Assembly (NCBI GenBank): GCA_964195005.1
Contig: CAXMOO010000167.1
Location: 1 to 34,250 of the forward strand
Reading direction: 5' to 3'
Source: JAUXLW01 sp964195005
GTDB lineage: Bacteria; Actinomycetota; Acidimicrobiia; Spongiisociales; SHLN01
DNA length: 34,250 nt
The position numbers and the translations under genes were made by a program. Positions 22,563 to 29,129 of this stretch are shown piece after piece. How positions within the stretch are numbered: position 1 is the first letter of the stretch; every line of letters begins with the position of its first letter. The notes beneath the pieces were generated by a model. It searched no databases, was not told the origin of the DNA, and saw nothing but the letters and a program-made list of their open reading frames with translations.

Positions 22563-23306
22563 CTAGCCTCCGAGCTCTTTCATGCGGTCGAAGATCGCGT
22601 CTGATGTCGGTTCGAGTAGCTCACCAACTACGCGGCCATCGCCGAGAAATACCACCCGGTCCGAATAGCCGGCCGCCCCGGGGTCGTGCGTGACCATCAC
22701 AATCGTCTGTCCCAGGTCGGTCACGGCCTGCTTCATGAAATCGAGGAGCTCGCCGGTGCTCGACGAGTCCAGGTTGCCAGACGGTTCGTCGGCGAAGATG
22801 ATCTCAGGTCGCGAAACCAGTGCCCGGGCGGCGGCGACCCGCTGTTGCTGGCCACCGGACAACTCTGTGGGAAGGTGGGAGAGCCGATCTCCCAGTCCGA
22901 TGGTGGTAACTACCTGATCGAACCAATCCTGATCGATGTCCTCCCGAGCGATGTCGAGCGGAAGGGTGATGTTCTCGCTGGCGCTGAGGGTGGGTATCAG
23001 ATTGAAGGCCTGGAAGATGAATCCCACTTTCTCGCGGCGCAGCAGAGTCAGTGCCCGATCCTTCAGGGAGCCGAGTTCGACATCGCCGATGAAGGTTTCA
23101 CCTGTCGTTAGCTCATCGAGGCCGGCGATGCAGTGGAGCAATGTGGACTTGCCTGAGCCCGATGGGCCCATGATTGCCGTGAAGCGACCCTTCTGGAACT
23201 CAACGTTCACACCGTCGAGGGCGCGCACTTCGGCGTCGCCCTCTCCGTAGATCTTCGTGCCGTTGACGATGCGGGCCGCTACGGTCTCTTGCAAGGTGGA
23301 AGTCAT
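22563..23306 (-). CDS. ABC transporter ATP-binding protein, MacB/LolD type
   Basis: 247 aa ATPase partner of the FtsX-type permease immediately downstream. Walker A GPSGSGKST (47-55), Q-loop Q99, signature LSGGQQQR (149-156), Walker B IIFADE (169-174) and the switch His207 (VTHD). DEPSGNLD replaces the usual DEPTGNLD. The MacB/LolD subgroup is indicated by LHCIAGLDELTTGE and ERxGFIFQxFNLIPTLSxxEN. The ATG at 23306 has AGGGGG 4 nt upstream. It is divergent from the HD-GYP gene (146 bp). A 30-residue tail after the H-loop (GELLEPTSDAIFDRMKELGG) is normal for the group. Confidence 0.95.
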   Translation of the reverse strand: MTSTLQETVAARIVNGTKIYGEGDAEVRALDGVNVEFQKGRFTAIMGPSGSGKSTLLHCIAGLDELTTGETFIGDVELGSLKDRALTLLRREKVGFIFQAFNLIPTLSASENITLPLDIAREDIDQDWFDQVVTTIGLGDRLSHLPTELSGGQQQRVAAARALVSRPEIIFADEPSGNLDSSSTGELLDFMKQAVTDLGQTIVMVTHDPGAAGYSDRVVFLGDGRVVGELLEPTSDAIFDRMKELGG

Positions 23307-23452
23307 TGGTCCCCCTGACCCTTCACTGGTTACTGAATCCTGGTCGATCAGGTCTGTCTCGGTTCCAGGCTATCCATCGAGTGTGGCTCCCGAAACCCTG
23401 AAAGTCCCGGCACAGGCGCTCAAGCCGGCCCCGGCGATGCCGATGTCATCCT

Positions 23453-24124
23453 GTGAGCGAGGAATTCGATTTTGACCATCCGACGCCGACTGTTGAGGGT
23501 ATTCGGGCCCGTTTAGCGGCCACACCGGCGTTCGAGACCAATCCCGACGGTTCGACCCGCCGGCCCTCGGCGATAACCGTGCTGCTGAGCCTGCTCGAAC
23601 AAAGGGATCGACGGGCCGCCGAGCATGCATTCCGGGTGGCCGAGCTGTCGTCGTCACTCGGGATCGCAATGGAGCTCAGGCCGGTGCGAATCGCCAGGCT
23701 GCGCATGGCGGCGCTGCTTCACGACGTTGGCAAATTGGTGGTACCGGAAGAGGTATTTTCCAAGGCCGGGCCCCTGAGCGATGAGGAATGGCTGCGGGTC
23801 AAATCCCACCCGGAATATGCCTTCCAGATGATTGCCTCGTCGGTTCATCCCGAGGTGGCCGAGACGGTGCTCAAGCATTGTGAGCGCATCGACGGAAAGG
23901 GCTATCCGTACGGCGAGAGTGGGGAGGAGATCCCGATGCCGTCGCGAATTCTCCTGGTAGCCGATGCCTACGATGCCATGTTGAGCCCGCGGCCCTACCG
24001 GCTTCCTCTCAGCGTCGATGACGCCCTGAACAATATTTCCGCAGGCGCCGGATCACAGTTCGATAGCCACGTTGTCAAGGCGTTGACGCTGATTGCCGAA
24101 CACGAGGGTTGGGCCGCCGCCTAA
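23453..24124 (+). CDS. HD-GYP domain protein (cyclic-di-GMP phosphodiesterase-like)
   Basis: 223 aa. An HD-GYP domain occupies most of the protein: H58, H90-D91 (LLHDVGK), H119 (SHPEYAF), H142 and the GYP loop HCERIDGKGYP (142-152), D171 (VADAYDAM). The canonical loop begins HHE; here the second His is Cys143, so one metal ligand expected in the di- or tri-metal site is replaced. The family hydrolyses c-di-GMP to pGpG and GMP, or other cyclic dinucleotides, in the cytosol. The N-terminal 40 residues are polar with no receiver, PAS or membrane domain, so the input is unknown. GTG at 23453 has no Shine-Dalgarno or clear -10. No diguanylate cyclase is seen in the window. Confidence 0.9.
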   Translation: MSEEFDFDHPTPTVEGIRARLAATPAFETNPDGSTRRPSAITVLLSLLEQRDRRAAEHAFRVAELSSSLGIAMELRPVRIARLRMAALLHDVGKLVVPEEVFSKAGPLSDEEWLRVKSHPEYAFQMIASSVHPEVAETVLKHCERIDGKGYPYGESGEEIPMPSRILLVADAYDAMLSPRPYRLPLSVDDALNNISAGAGSQFDSHVVKALTLIAEHEGWAAA

Positions 24125-24183
24125 GACTCCTTTCTCTTCCGTTAGCGGGCCTACAAGGGGTCAAGGAAGAAGTCCGCCCCGAC

Positions 24184-24246
24184 CTAGTGGTCCGCCGCAC
24201 AAATAAACACTGCGTCGCGGGCGTTATTTCCACGACAGACCACTAG
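24184..24246. repeat. 63-bp palindromic element with imperfect 23-bp terminal inverted repeats (MITE-like)
   Basis: The ends are exact 9-bp inverted repeats, CTAGTGGTC (24184-24192) and GACCACTAG (24238-24246). Reading inward on opposite strands, the left end and the complement of the right end agree at 18 of 23 positions, including AAATAA (24201-24206) against TTATTT (24224-24229). The interior is only about 17 bp. This is the look of transposon terminal repeats with no gene between them, as in a minimal MITE or a solo end-pair. It lies in the 237-bp gap after the HD-GYP gene. AT-rich AAATAA stretches are unusual for the GC-rich surroundings. A terminator or an extragenic palindromic repeat are alternatives. 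Confidence 0.5.
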
Positions 24247-24349
24247 CCTCCGGCTTCGAATGAGAGGCTCTATCGAAACGGCCTGGACCGTTGGTCCGCA
24301 CGTCTGCAACGAGCCGATAGGCTGCTCGTTCGCCCGCGGCCATCTCGTC

Positions 24350-24355
24350 TAGCGT
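24350..24355 (+). promoter_or_regulatory. -10-like TAGCGT for the small membrane protein gene
   Basis: TAGCGT ends 6 nt before the ATG at 24362; no Shine-Dalgarno is present. Confidence 0.4.
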
Positions 24356-24361
24356 TGCCCC

Positions 24362-24769
24362 ATGAGCGACGAATCTCCCCATCGAGCAGCTGCTCGTCGA
24401 CCAAGCACCTTCCTATACCTGTCTCTCGGCCTGGGCCTCTTGTGGGTCTTCCTGGCCTTTCGAAATCCTCAAACCACCTACCACATGGGGCCTCCCCTGG
24501 TGGCACTGGCAGTGACACTGAGCCACAGGAGCGGCGGCTCGGGTCCGTTGTCTGTTCCCGCCGCAGCGGGGACGGCCATATCAGGATTGACCAACGCTCT
24601 GGTCGCAACGGCGGTGTTGGCTTTCAACGACAAGCTGATGGGTGGATCCTTGCTCCCGTTCGGTGACGCCACCGTCGAGTCGATCGTTTTTTCGTTTGCG
24701 GGAGCCGGGGCCGGCTTCGTGTTAGGAATCTGGGGACAAGGCCGCGCCGACCCGGTAGGCGACGAGTAG
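24362..24769 (+). CDS. Small membrane protein of unknown function
   Basis: 135 aa. A basic N-terminus is followed by a hydrophobic span at about 17-32 (FLYLSLGLGLLWVFLAF), a moderately hydrophobic segment at about 42-54, another span at about 67-88 (GTAISGLTNALVATAVLAF) and a Gly-rich one at about 106-124 (IVFSFAGAGAGFVLGIWG). Three or four membrane passes are expected. I recognise no family. It stands 3 bp ahead of the SRAP gene, so the two are co-transcribed, although no functional link is known. The -10-like hexamer at 24350 gives a leaderless start. Confidence 0.7.
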   Translation: MSDESPHRAAARRPSTFLYLSLGLGLLWVFLAFRNPQTTYHMGPPLVALAVTLSHRSGGSGPLSVPAAAGTAISGLTNALVATAVLAFNDKLMGGSLLPFGDATVESIVFSFAGAGAGFVLGIWGQGRADPVGDE

Positions 24770-24772
24770 ACG

Positions 24773-25444
24773 ATGTGCGGCCGGTTTGTTCAAAGCGCTC
24801 CGGTCGCTGATTACGCTCGCTATTTCGGCGCCGATGTAGTCAAGACGGAGAGCCTGGAGCCCAACTACAACGTGGCGCCCACCGACCGTGTCTATGCGGT
24901 CGCCGAGCACGAAGAAACCCGGATAGTCGGCAGATTCGGCTGGGGTCTGGTCCCCCATTGGTCGAAGAACCGCAAGCAGGCCGCGCGCTTCATTAATGCC
25001 CGGGCCGAAACGTTGTTGGACAAACCCGCGTTCCGGGACTCGTTTCGCACCAAGCGATGTCTGATCCCGGCCGACGGATTCTATGAGTGGGCCCGGCGTG
25101 GCGACCGAAAAGTGCCCCACTACATCTTCATCGGAAACCACGCCCCTATGGCGCTGGCCGGGCTGTGGGCAGCCTGGCAAGACCCCGACAGCCAAGAATG
25201 GCACCGCACATGTTCCATCATCACCACGCGGCCCAATGAGCTCATGAAACCGATTCACGACCGGATGCCGGTCCTGCTCGAGCCTGAAATCTGGGACGAG
25301 TGGCTGGATCGGTCCAACGACGATGCCGAGTCGCTGCAAGCGTTCTTACGGCACCCCACGGAGGGCCTCCTGGAGAGTTATGAAGTCTCGACATATGTCA
25401 ACTCGGTTCGCAATAACGGCCCCGAGTGCGTGGCCCCGGCGTGA
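24773..25444 (+). CDS. SRAP/HMCES-type abasic-site protein (YedK family)
   Basis: 223 aa. SOS-response-associated peptidase family, which crosslinks abasic sites in single-stranded DNA through the N-terminal Cys after Met removal, shielding them at forks. All key residues are visible: C2 (MCGRF), N75 in INARAE, E105 in DGFYEW and H162 in PIHDRMPV. YNVAPTD and GLVPHW are further family marks. Length fits (about 220-230). The start ATG at 24773 must be right because Cys2 is the nucleophile. It lies only 3 bp after the small membrane protein gene. No LexA-type operator is seen in front of the pair, so DNA-damage control is not evident from sequence. Confidence 0.96.
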   Translation: MCGRFVQSAPVADYARYFGADVVKTESLEPNYNVAPTDRVYAVAEHEETRIVGRFGWGLVPHWSKNRKQAARFINARAETLLDKPAFRDSFRTKRCLIPADGFYEWARRGDRKVPHYIFIGNHAPMALAGLWAAWQDPDSQEWHRTCSIITTRPNELMKPIHDRMPVLLEPEIWDEWLDRSNDDAESLQAFLRHPTEGLLESYEVSTYVNSVRNNGPECVAPA

Positions 25445-25457
25445 GGTTTGGAGAACA

Positions 25458-25504
25458 CGAGACCGCCGGTCTGCTCCGAGGGGGAAGAAAGGCCGACGGT
25501 CTCG
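25458..25504. repeat. Inverted repeat after the SRAP gene
   Basis: CGAGACCG (25458-25465) and CGGTCTCG (25497-25504) are perfect 8-bp arms, 31 bp apart. The left arm also pairs locally with CGGTCT at 25467-25472. It starts 14 nt past the SRAP stop and may form the terminator of that operon. The rest of the 231-bp gap to 25676 shows only a promoter-like GACAAT near 25645. Confidence 0.3.
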
Positions 25505-25675
25505 ACCGCTGCCGAAGCAGCGGGTTTGCTGCAGTGGGTCACTGCGCTCTTATAAGCCAAACACTGCTTGATGTCTCCCATTGGAGAACAACGGGCCATT
25601 GGCGTCACCTCAGATGTGACTAGTTACCATCGGTCGATCTTGTGACAATCTCTACACCATGGACGTGATCGACTC

Positions 25676-26611
25676 GTGCTGATTGCCGCGCTTCTTTTGC
25701 TGGCCGGCGTGGCGGTGCTGCCTTTCGCTGCCGATCGCTTCGTGGTTGCGGCCACCCATATATCCCGTTCGCTCGGTGTTTCACCGGTCCTCGTCGGCGC
25801 CCTTCTGGTGGGCATTGGGACGTCTCTTCCCGAGATGGTGGTCTCGGGGTTGGCAGCTGCTCGTGGAGAAGCCGACTTTGCAGTGGCCAACATTGTCGGA
25901 TCCAACGTCGCCAATCTGGCTCTGGTGCTCGGAGGGGCGGCCATCATCGCTCCGGTGCTCGCCCACAAGGAGATCATCCGCCGTGAAGGCCCCCTGGTCT
26001 TGGCAGCCACCATCTTGTACGTCGGGCTGCTTGCCGATGACCGCGTGCAGCGCTGGGAAGCCGGCGTGCTCCTGGCTGCCCTCGTCGGCGCGCTTTACTT
26101 GCTGGTCCGCTGGAGCCGAATGGATATGCAGCAGGCCGACCAGTTGGCTGCGCCGGCCGTGGCAATCCGCCCCGAGCTAACCGCCGCGTTACTGACGATG
26201 ATGGCCACTGTGCTGGCCGCCACCGCCCTGATCGAAGGTGCCGAGCGGCTGGCTGAGGAGCTCGAGATCAAGTCGGCGGTCATCGGGGTTTCTCTCGTCG
26301 CAGTCGGCACGAGCCTGCCGGAGCTGGCGACTGCGCTGGCGGCGATACGTCGCCGGGCCGGCGATCTGGTGCTCGGAAATGTGCTTGGCTCCAACCTCTT
26401 CAATGTCCTGGCTGTGGGTGGAGTGGCAGGGCTCCTTGGTCCGGGAGCCATCGACCCGGATTTCGCAATCCTCCTGGTCATCATGCTGGTTCTCACTACC
26501 CTGACCGGGCTCCTCGTCATCTCCGGTAACCAGCTGGTGCGGTGGGAGGGGCTCGTCCTGCTGGCCTCCTTCATCGGGTTCATCACAGTGGCGGCGCCGG
26601 CATTGGCGTGA
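25676..26611 (+). CDS. Na+/Ca2+ exchanger-type antiporter (CaCA family, YrbG-like)
   Basis: 311 aa, about 10 transmembrane helices in two inverted halves. The alpha repeats are clear: GTSLPE at 48-53 with GSNVAN at 75-80, and GTSLPE at 211-216 with GSNLFN at 238-243. The Glu in each GTSLPE is the cation ligand. The family exchanges Na+ (or H+/K+) for Ca2+ across the cell membrane. A mixed-charge loop (RWSRMDMQQADQ, about 145-155) joins the halves. The GTG at 25676 is the first start in frame; just before it an ATG at 25659 opens an out-of-frame eight-codon reading (MDVIDSC, stop at 25680-25682) that overlaps the GTG and could couple translation. No Shine-Dalgarno. Confidence 0.93.
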   Translation: MLIAALLLLAGVAVLPFAADRFVVAATHISRSLGVSPVLVGALLVGIGTSLPEMVVSGLAAARGEADFAVANIVGSNVANLALVLGGAAIIAPVLAHKEIIRREGPLVLAATILYVGLLADDRVQRWEAGVLLAALVGALYLLVRWSRMDMQQADQLAAPAVAIRPELTAALLTMMATVLAATALIEGAERLAEELEIKSAVIGVSLVAVGTSLPELATALAAIRRRAGDLVLGNVLGSNLFNVLAVGGVAGLLGPGAIDPDFAILLVIMLVLTTLTGLLVISGNQLVRWEGLVLLASFIGFITVAAPALA

Positions 26612-26633
26612 CCGCCGACGACAGAACACAGCG

Positions 26634-26639
26634 TAGAGT
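26634..26639 (+). promoter_or_regulatory. -10-like TAGAGT for the zinc-ribbon gene
   Basis: TAGAGT ends 6 nt before the ATG at 26646, without a Shine-Dalgarno. Confidence 0.4.
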
Positions 26640-26645
26640 TAGCTC

Positions 26646-26831
26646 ATGGAGCCGGAGAAAACCCTCATCTGCATGGAGTGCGGTGGGACGGCCCACCTTC
26701 TCAGCCACCGGCCCGAGGACGATCCTTTCGAAGCCGGTGATTACGCCGCCTACGTGTGCGAAGACTGCAGCCACCGAATCGACATCGTTCTCGAGGACGA
26801 CGACGAAGTCGGGCTGTTTGCCGGTCAATAG
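26646..26831 (+). CDS. Small zinc-ribbon-like protein
   Basis: 61 aa. Two CxxC knuckles, C9/C12 (LICMECGG) and C38/C41 (YVCEDCSH), spaced 25 residues apart form a likely zinc ribbon. The remainder is acidic, with a DDDE stretch close to the C-terminus. It has no name I recognise; such proteins can bind nucleic acid or act as small metallochaperones. It starts with a leaderless-type promoter and is followed by the phosphoribosyltransferase gene after 10 bp, suggesting one transcript. Coding is supported by the paired CxxC motifs and the tight spacing to the next gene. Confidence 0.75.
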   Translation: MEPEKTLICMECGGTAHLLSHRPEDDPFEAGDYAAYVCEDCSHRIDIVLEDDDEVGLFAGQ

Positions 26832-26841
26832 CATCGCCGCT

Positions 26842-27471
26842 GTGAAGTTCAGCGATCGGCGCGAGGCCGGGAAGCGGCTGGCCGAATCCCTCGGCCATCT
26901 TCGCGAGTTCAGGCCGCTCGTAATCGGGCTGCCCCGGGGCGGGGTCGTGGTTGCAGGAGAAGTCGCCGCGGCTCTCGACGCCGACCTCGACGTCCTGGTG
27001 GTGCGCAAGATCGGGGCCCCGTCGCAGCCTGAGCTCGGTCTCGGAGCGATCGCCGAAGGCGGGGTTCTCTTGCTCAACAAGCCGCTCATGCGTCAAGTCC
27101 GTGTCACCAAGGAGCAGTTGCAAGGCACCATCGACGCCGAGAACATTGAACTGGAGCGCAGGATGCAGCGGTACCGGGGTGATCGGCAGCCGATCGACGT
27201 CACGGGTCGGACGGTCATTGTCGTCGACGACGGCCTGGCCACGGGTGGTACGGCCCGTGTGGCAGCCGGTGCCCTTCGCCACCTCGCCGCTGGACCCATC
27301 ACACTGGCAGTGCCGGTCGGTTCCAAGAGCACGGTTGAGGAACTGGCGACTGTGTTCGACGAGGTGGTATGTCTGTCCACTCCGCCAATGTTTTTCGCCA
27401 TTTCCCAGAGCTACGACAACTTCGGGCAAACTTCGGATGATGAGGTCGTGGCAGTTCTCGCCGACTCCTAA
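26842..27471 (+). CDS. Predicted phosphoribosyltransferase (COG1926-like)
   Basis: 209 aa. The PRPP-binding loop VIVVDDGLATGGT lies at 125-137, preceded by an early PRTase segment GLPRGGVVVAGEVAAALDADLDVLVVRKIG (29-58). An insertion with a long charged helix (TKEQLQGTIDAENIELERRMQRYRG, about 89-112) follows the flap. This group is often fused to dienelactone-hydrolase-like domains; here it stands alone. The base it would act on, or whether it has PRTase activity at all, is not known. The GTG at 26842 begins MKFSDRREAG, where family similarity starts, 10 bp after the zinc-ribbon stop. It converges with the FMN reductase gene. Confidence 0.88.
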   Translation: MKFSDRREAGKRLAESLGHLREFRPLVIGLPRGGVVVAGEVAAALDADLDVLVVRKIGAPSQPELGLGAIAEGGVLLLNKPLMRQVRVTKEQLQGTIDAENIELERRMQRYRGDRQPIDVTGRTVIVVDDGLATGGTARVAAGALRHLAAGPITLAVPVGSKSTVEELATVFDEVVCLSTPPMFFAISQSYDNFGQTSDDEVVAVLADS

Positions 27472-27541
27472 ACGGCCCTCGTGCCAGGGCGGGGCGCTAC
27501 CTGTTAGCACTTTCCAGAGAGCGGAGAGCCTGGATCCGGTC

Positions 27542-28087
27542 TTAACCGCCCACCTTCGCCACAAGGGCTTCCAGTAGGCGGCGGATCTGGTCTTCGTAGC
27601 GCTCGCTGATCAGGTTGAGGTCTTCGTCGAAATGTTCCGGGGCCCGGGTGATCATCACCACCGGCTTGTTGACCACGGCCATGTCGAAGTGCGCCAGGAT
27701 CTGGCGCAGGTGACCCTGGGCGTACGCCGTGCCGAGACGGCCGCCGGCTCCCATGAGTGCCGCCGGCTTCCCGTTGAGGGGCGAGTCGGGCCGGCGCGAT
27801 GCCCAATCGATGGCGTTCTTGAGCACTCCCGGTATCGACCAGTTGTACTCAGGTGTGGCAATGAGAATGGCGTCGGCCTGGGCCAGCTTGGCGCGTAACT
27901 CCAGCACCGACTCTGGAAAGCCGCTGGCTCCCTCAACGTCGTTGTTATAGAGAGGCACGTCGAAGTACTCGACGATTTCCAGCTTGGTGTCTTCTGGCAG
28001 CAGGATCTGGGCGGCCCGCAGCAAGGCAGTGTTGAAGGAGCCGCGTCGCAGGCTTCCGGAAATCCCGGCGATGTGAATAGTGTTCAT
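27542..28087 (-). CDS. NADPH-dependent FMN reductase
   Basis: 181 aa flavodoxin-like fold. The FMN phosphate loop reads GSLRRGSFNTALL (11-23), and the isoalloxazine-binding motif PEYNWSIPGVLKNAIDWASR is the family signature. The final ALMGAGGRLGTAYAQ segment also matches. It reduces FMN, quinones, azo dyes or chromate with NAD(P)H in the cytosol; the natural substrate is unknown. The ATG at 28087 has a weak AGGGA site about 3 nt upstream. It follows the arginase gene on the same strand by 81 bp, and two hairpins lie in that gap, so it may be only partly co-transcribed. Confidence 0.92.
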   Translation of the reverse strand: MNTIHIAGISGSLRRGSFNTALLRAAQILLPEDTKLEIVEYFDVPLYNNDVEGASGFPESVLELRAKLAQADAILIATPEYNWSIPGVLKNAIDWASRRPDSPLNGKPAALMGAGGRLGTAYAQGHLRQILAHFDMAVVNKPVVMITRAPEHFDEDLNLISERYEDQIRRLLEALVAKVGG

Positions 28088-28100
28088 GATCCCTGCATTG

Positions 28101-28132
28101 GCTTCAGAAGAAGCTTCGCATCAGGCGAAGTT
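28101..28132 (-). terminator. Two overlapping hairpins between arginase and FMN reductase genes
   Basis: On the minus strand the first hairpin pairs 28132-28125 with 28119-28112 (core GCGAAG/CTTCGC plus an A-T and a G-T pair, 5-nt loop), followed by TTCTTCT. The second, GCTTC-TTCT-GAAGC, uses 28114-28101 and shares bases with the first, so they exclude each other, as in an attenuator. A partial terminator between the genes is the simplest reading. Confidence 0.45.
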
Positions 28133-28168
28133 GACCACCCTATCAACCCCATCCGGCGGAGATTCATT

Positions 28169-29113
28169 TCAGGTGCCCGGCTCTACCACCCTTTGCCCTG
28201 CCAGCGAAGAGATCAGGTGCACTATCAACTCAGCGGTCTTGTTGTGCTCATCGAGGACCGGGTTGACTTCGGAGAAATCGGCGGATGTGATGATGTCGGC
28301 TTCCGCCAAGAGTTCCATCATCAAGTGGCTCTCTCGATAGGAGAACCCGCCCCGCACCGGGGTCCCCGTGCCCGGGGCCTCGCGAGGATCGATGGCGTCG
28401 GCATCGAAAGACAAGTGAACTCGCTCCACACCGTCGGCGGTAAGGACGGCGACGGCTTCTTCGATAAGGGCGGCGACGCCGCGCTGGTCGACATCGTGCA
28501 TGGTGAAATAGGTCATCTTCGAATCTCTCACCCGCTCGGCTTCCTCACGGTCGACGCTCCTCAGCCCCAGCAAGACCGTGTGATCCTCCAGAGCCTTAGG
28601 ATTGACGCCCGCCACATTCACGAGGGTGGCCGGGCCGTCTCCCAGGATGACGGCTACGGGCATTCCATGGATATTGCCGCTGGGACTGGTCTCCGGGGTG
28701 TTGGAGTCGGCGTGGGCGTCGATCCACAACAGGCCCTGACGCGGCTCTACCGACGCCACTCCGCCCAACGTTCCAATTGCCACGGAGTGATCGCCGCCGA
28801 TGACCAGGGGGAAGTGGCCGGCCCGGACCGCCTTCTCCACGGCTGTGGCCAGCAGCTCGGAATCCTGGACCACATGGTCGAGATAACGGACATGGGCCTG
28901 GCCTTCGGAGGCAGTGGCCATGGTGGAGCAGGCGACATTACCGACGTCGACCACCGTGAACCCCATCGACTCGAGTCGGGGCACCAGGCCGGCGACTCGC
29001 ACCGCGCTGGGGCCCATGTCGACACCCCGGTGAACCTGCCCGAGGTCTTGCGGCGCGCCGATCAGTTCGATAGTGGGGCGGGATTTGAGCACGGGGAAAG
29101 AGTAACAATCCAA
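28169..29113 (-). CDS. rocF: Arginase
   Basis: 314 aa, hydrolyses L-arginine to ornithine and urea with two Mn ions. Metal ligands: H109 (GGDHS), D132/H134/D136 (WIDAHAD), D237/D239 (SFDADAIDP). The arginase-specific substrate loop SGNIHGMP (about 145-152) is present, as are GTPVRGGFSYRE and SADFSEVNPVLDEHNKTA, so arginase rather than agmatinase is firmly supported. SFDADAIDP replaces the usual SFDVDALDP. The TTG at 29113 is preferred: GGGAG lies 7 nt upstream, while the inner GTG at 29092 has none. It follows the DUF1028 gene by 16 bp, so it is in one operon with it. It is the second ureohydrolase in this window. Confidence 0.93.
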   Translation of the reverse strand: MDCYSFPVLKSRPTIELIGAPQDLGQVHRGVDMGPSAVRVAGLVPRLESMGFTVVDVGNVACSTMATASEGQAHVRYLDHVVQDSELLATAVEKAVRAGHFPLVIGGDHSVAIGTLGGVASVEPRQGLLWIDAHADSNTPETSPSGNIHGMPVAVILGDGPATLVNVAGVNPKALEDHTVLLGLRSVDREEAERVRDSKMTYFTMHDVDQRGVAALIEEAVAVLTADGVERVHLSFDADAIDPREAPGTGTPVRGGFSYRESHLMMELLAEADIITSADFSEVNPVLDEHNKTAELIVHLISSLAGQRVVEPGT

Positions 29114-29129
29114 GCTTGAACTCCCGGGG

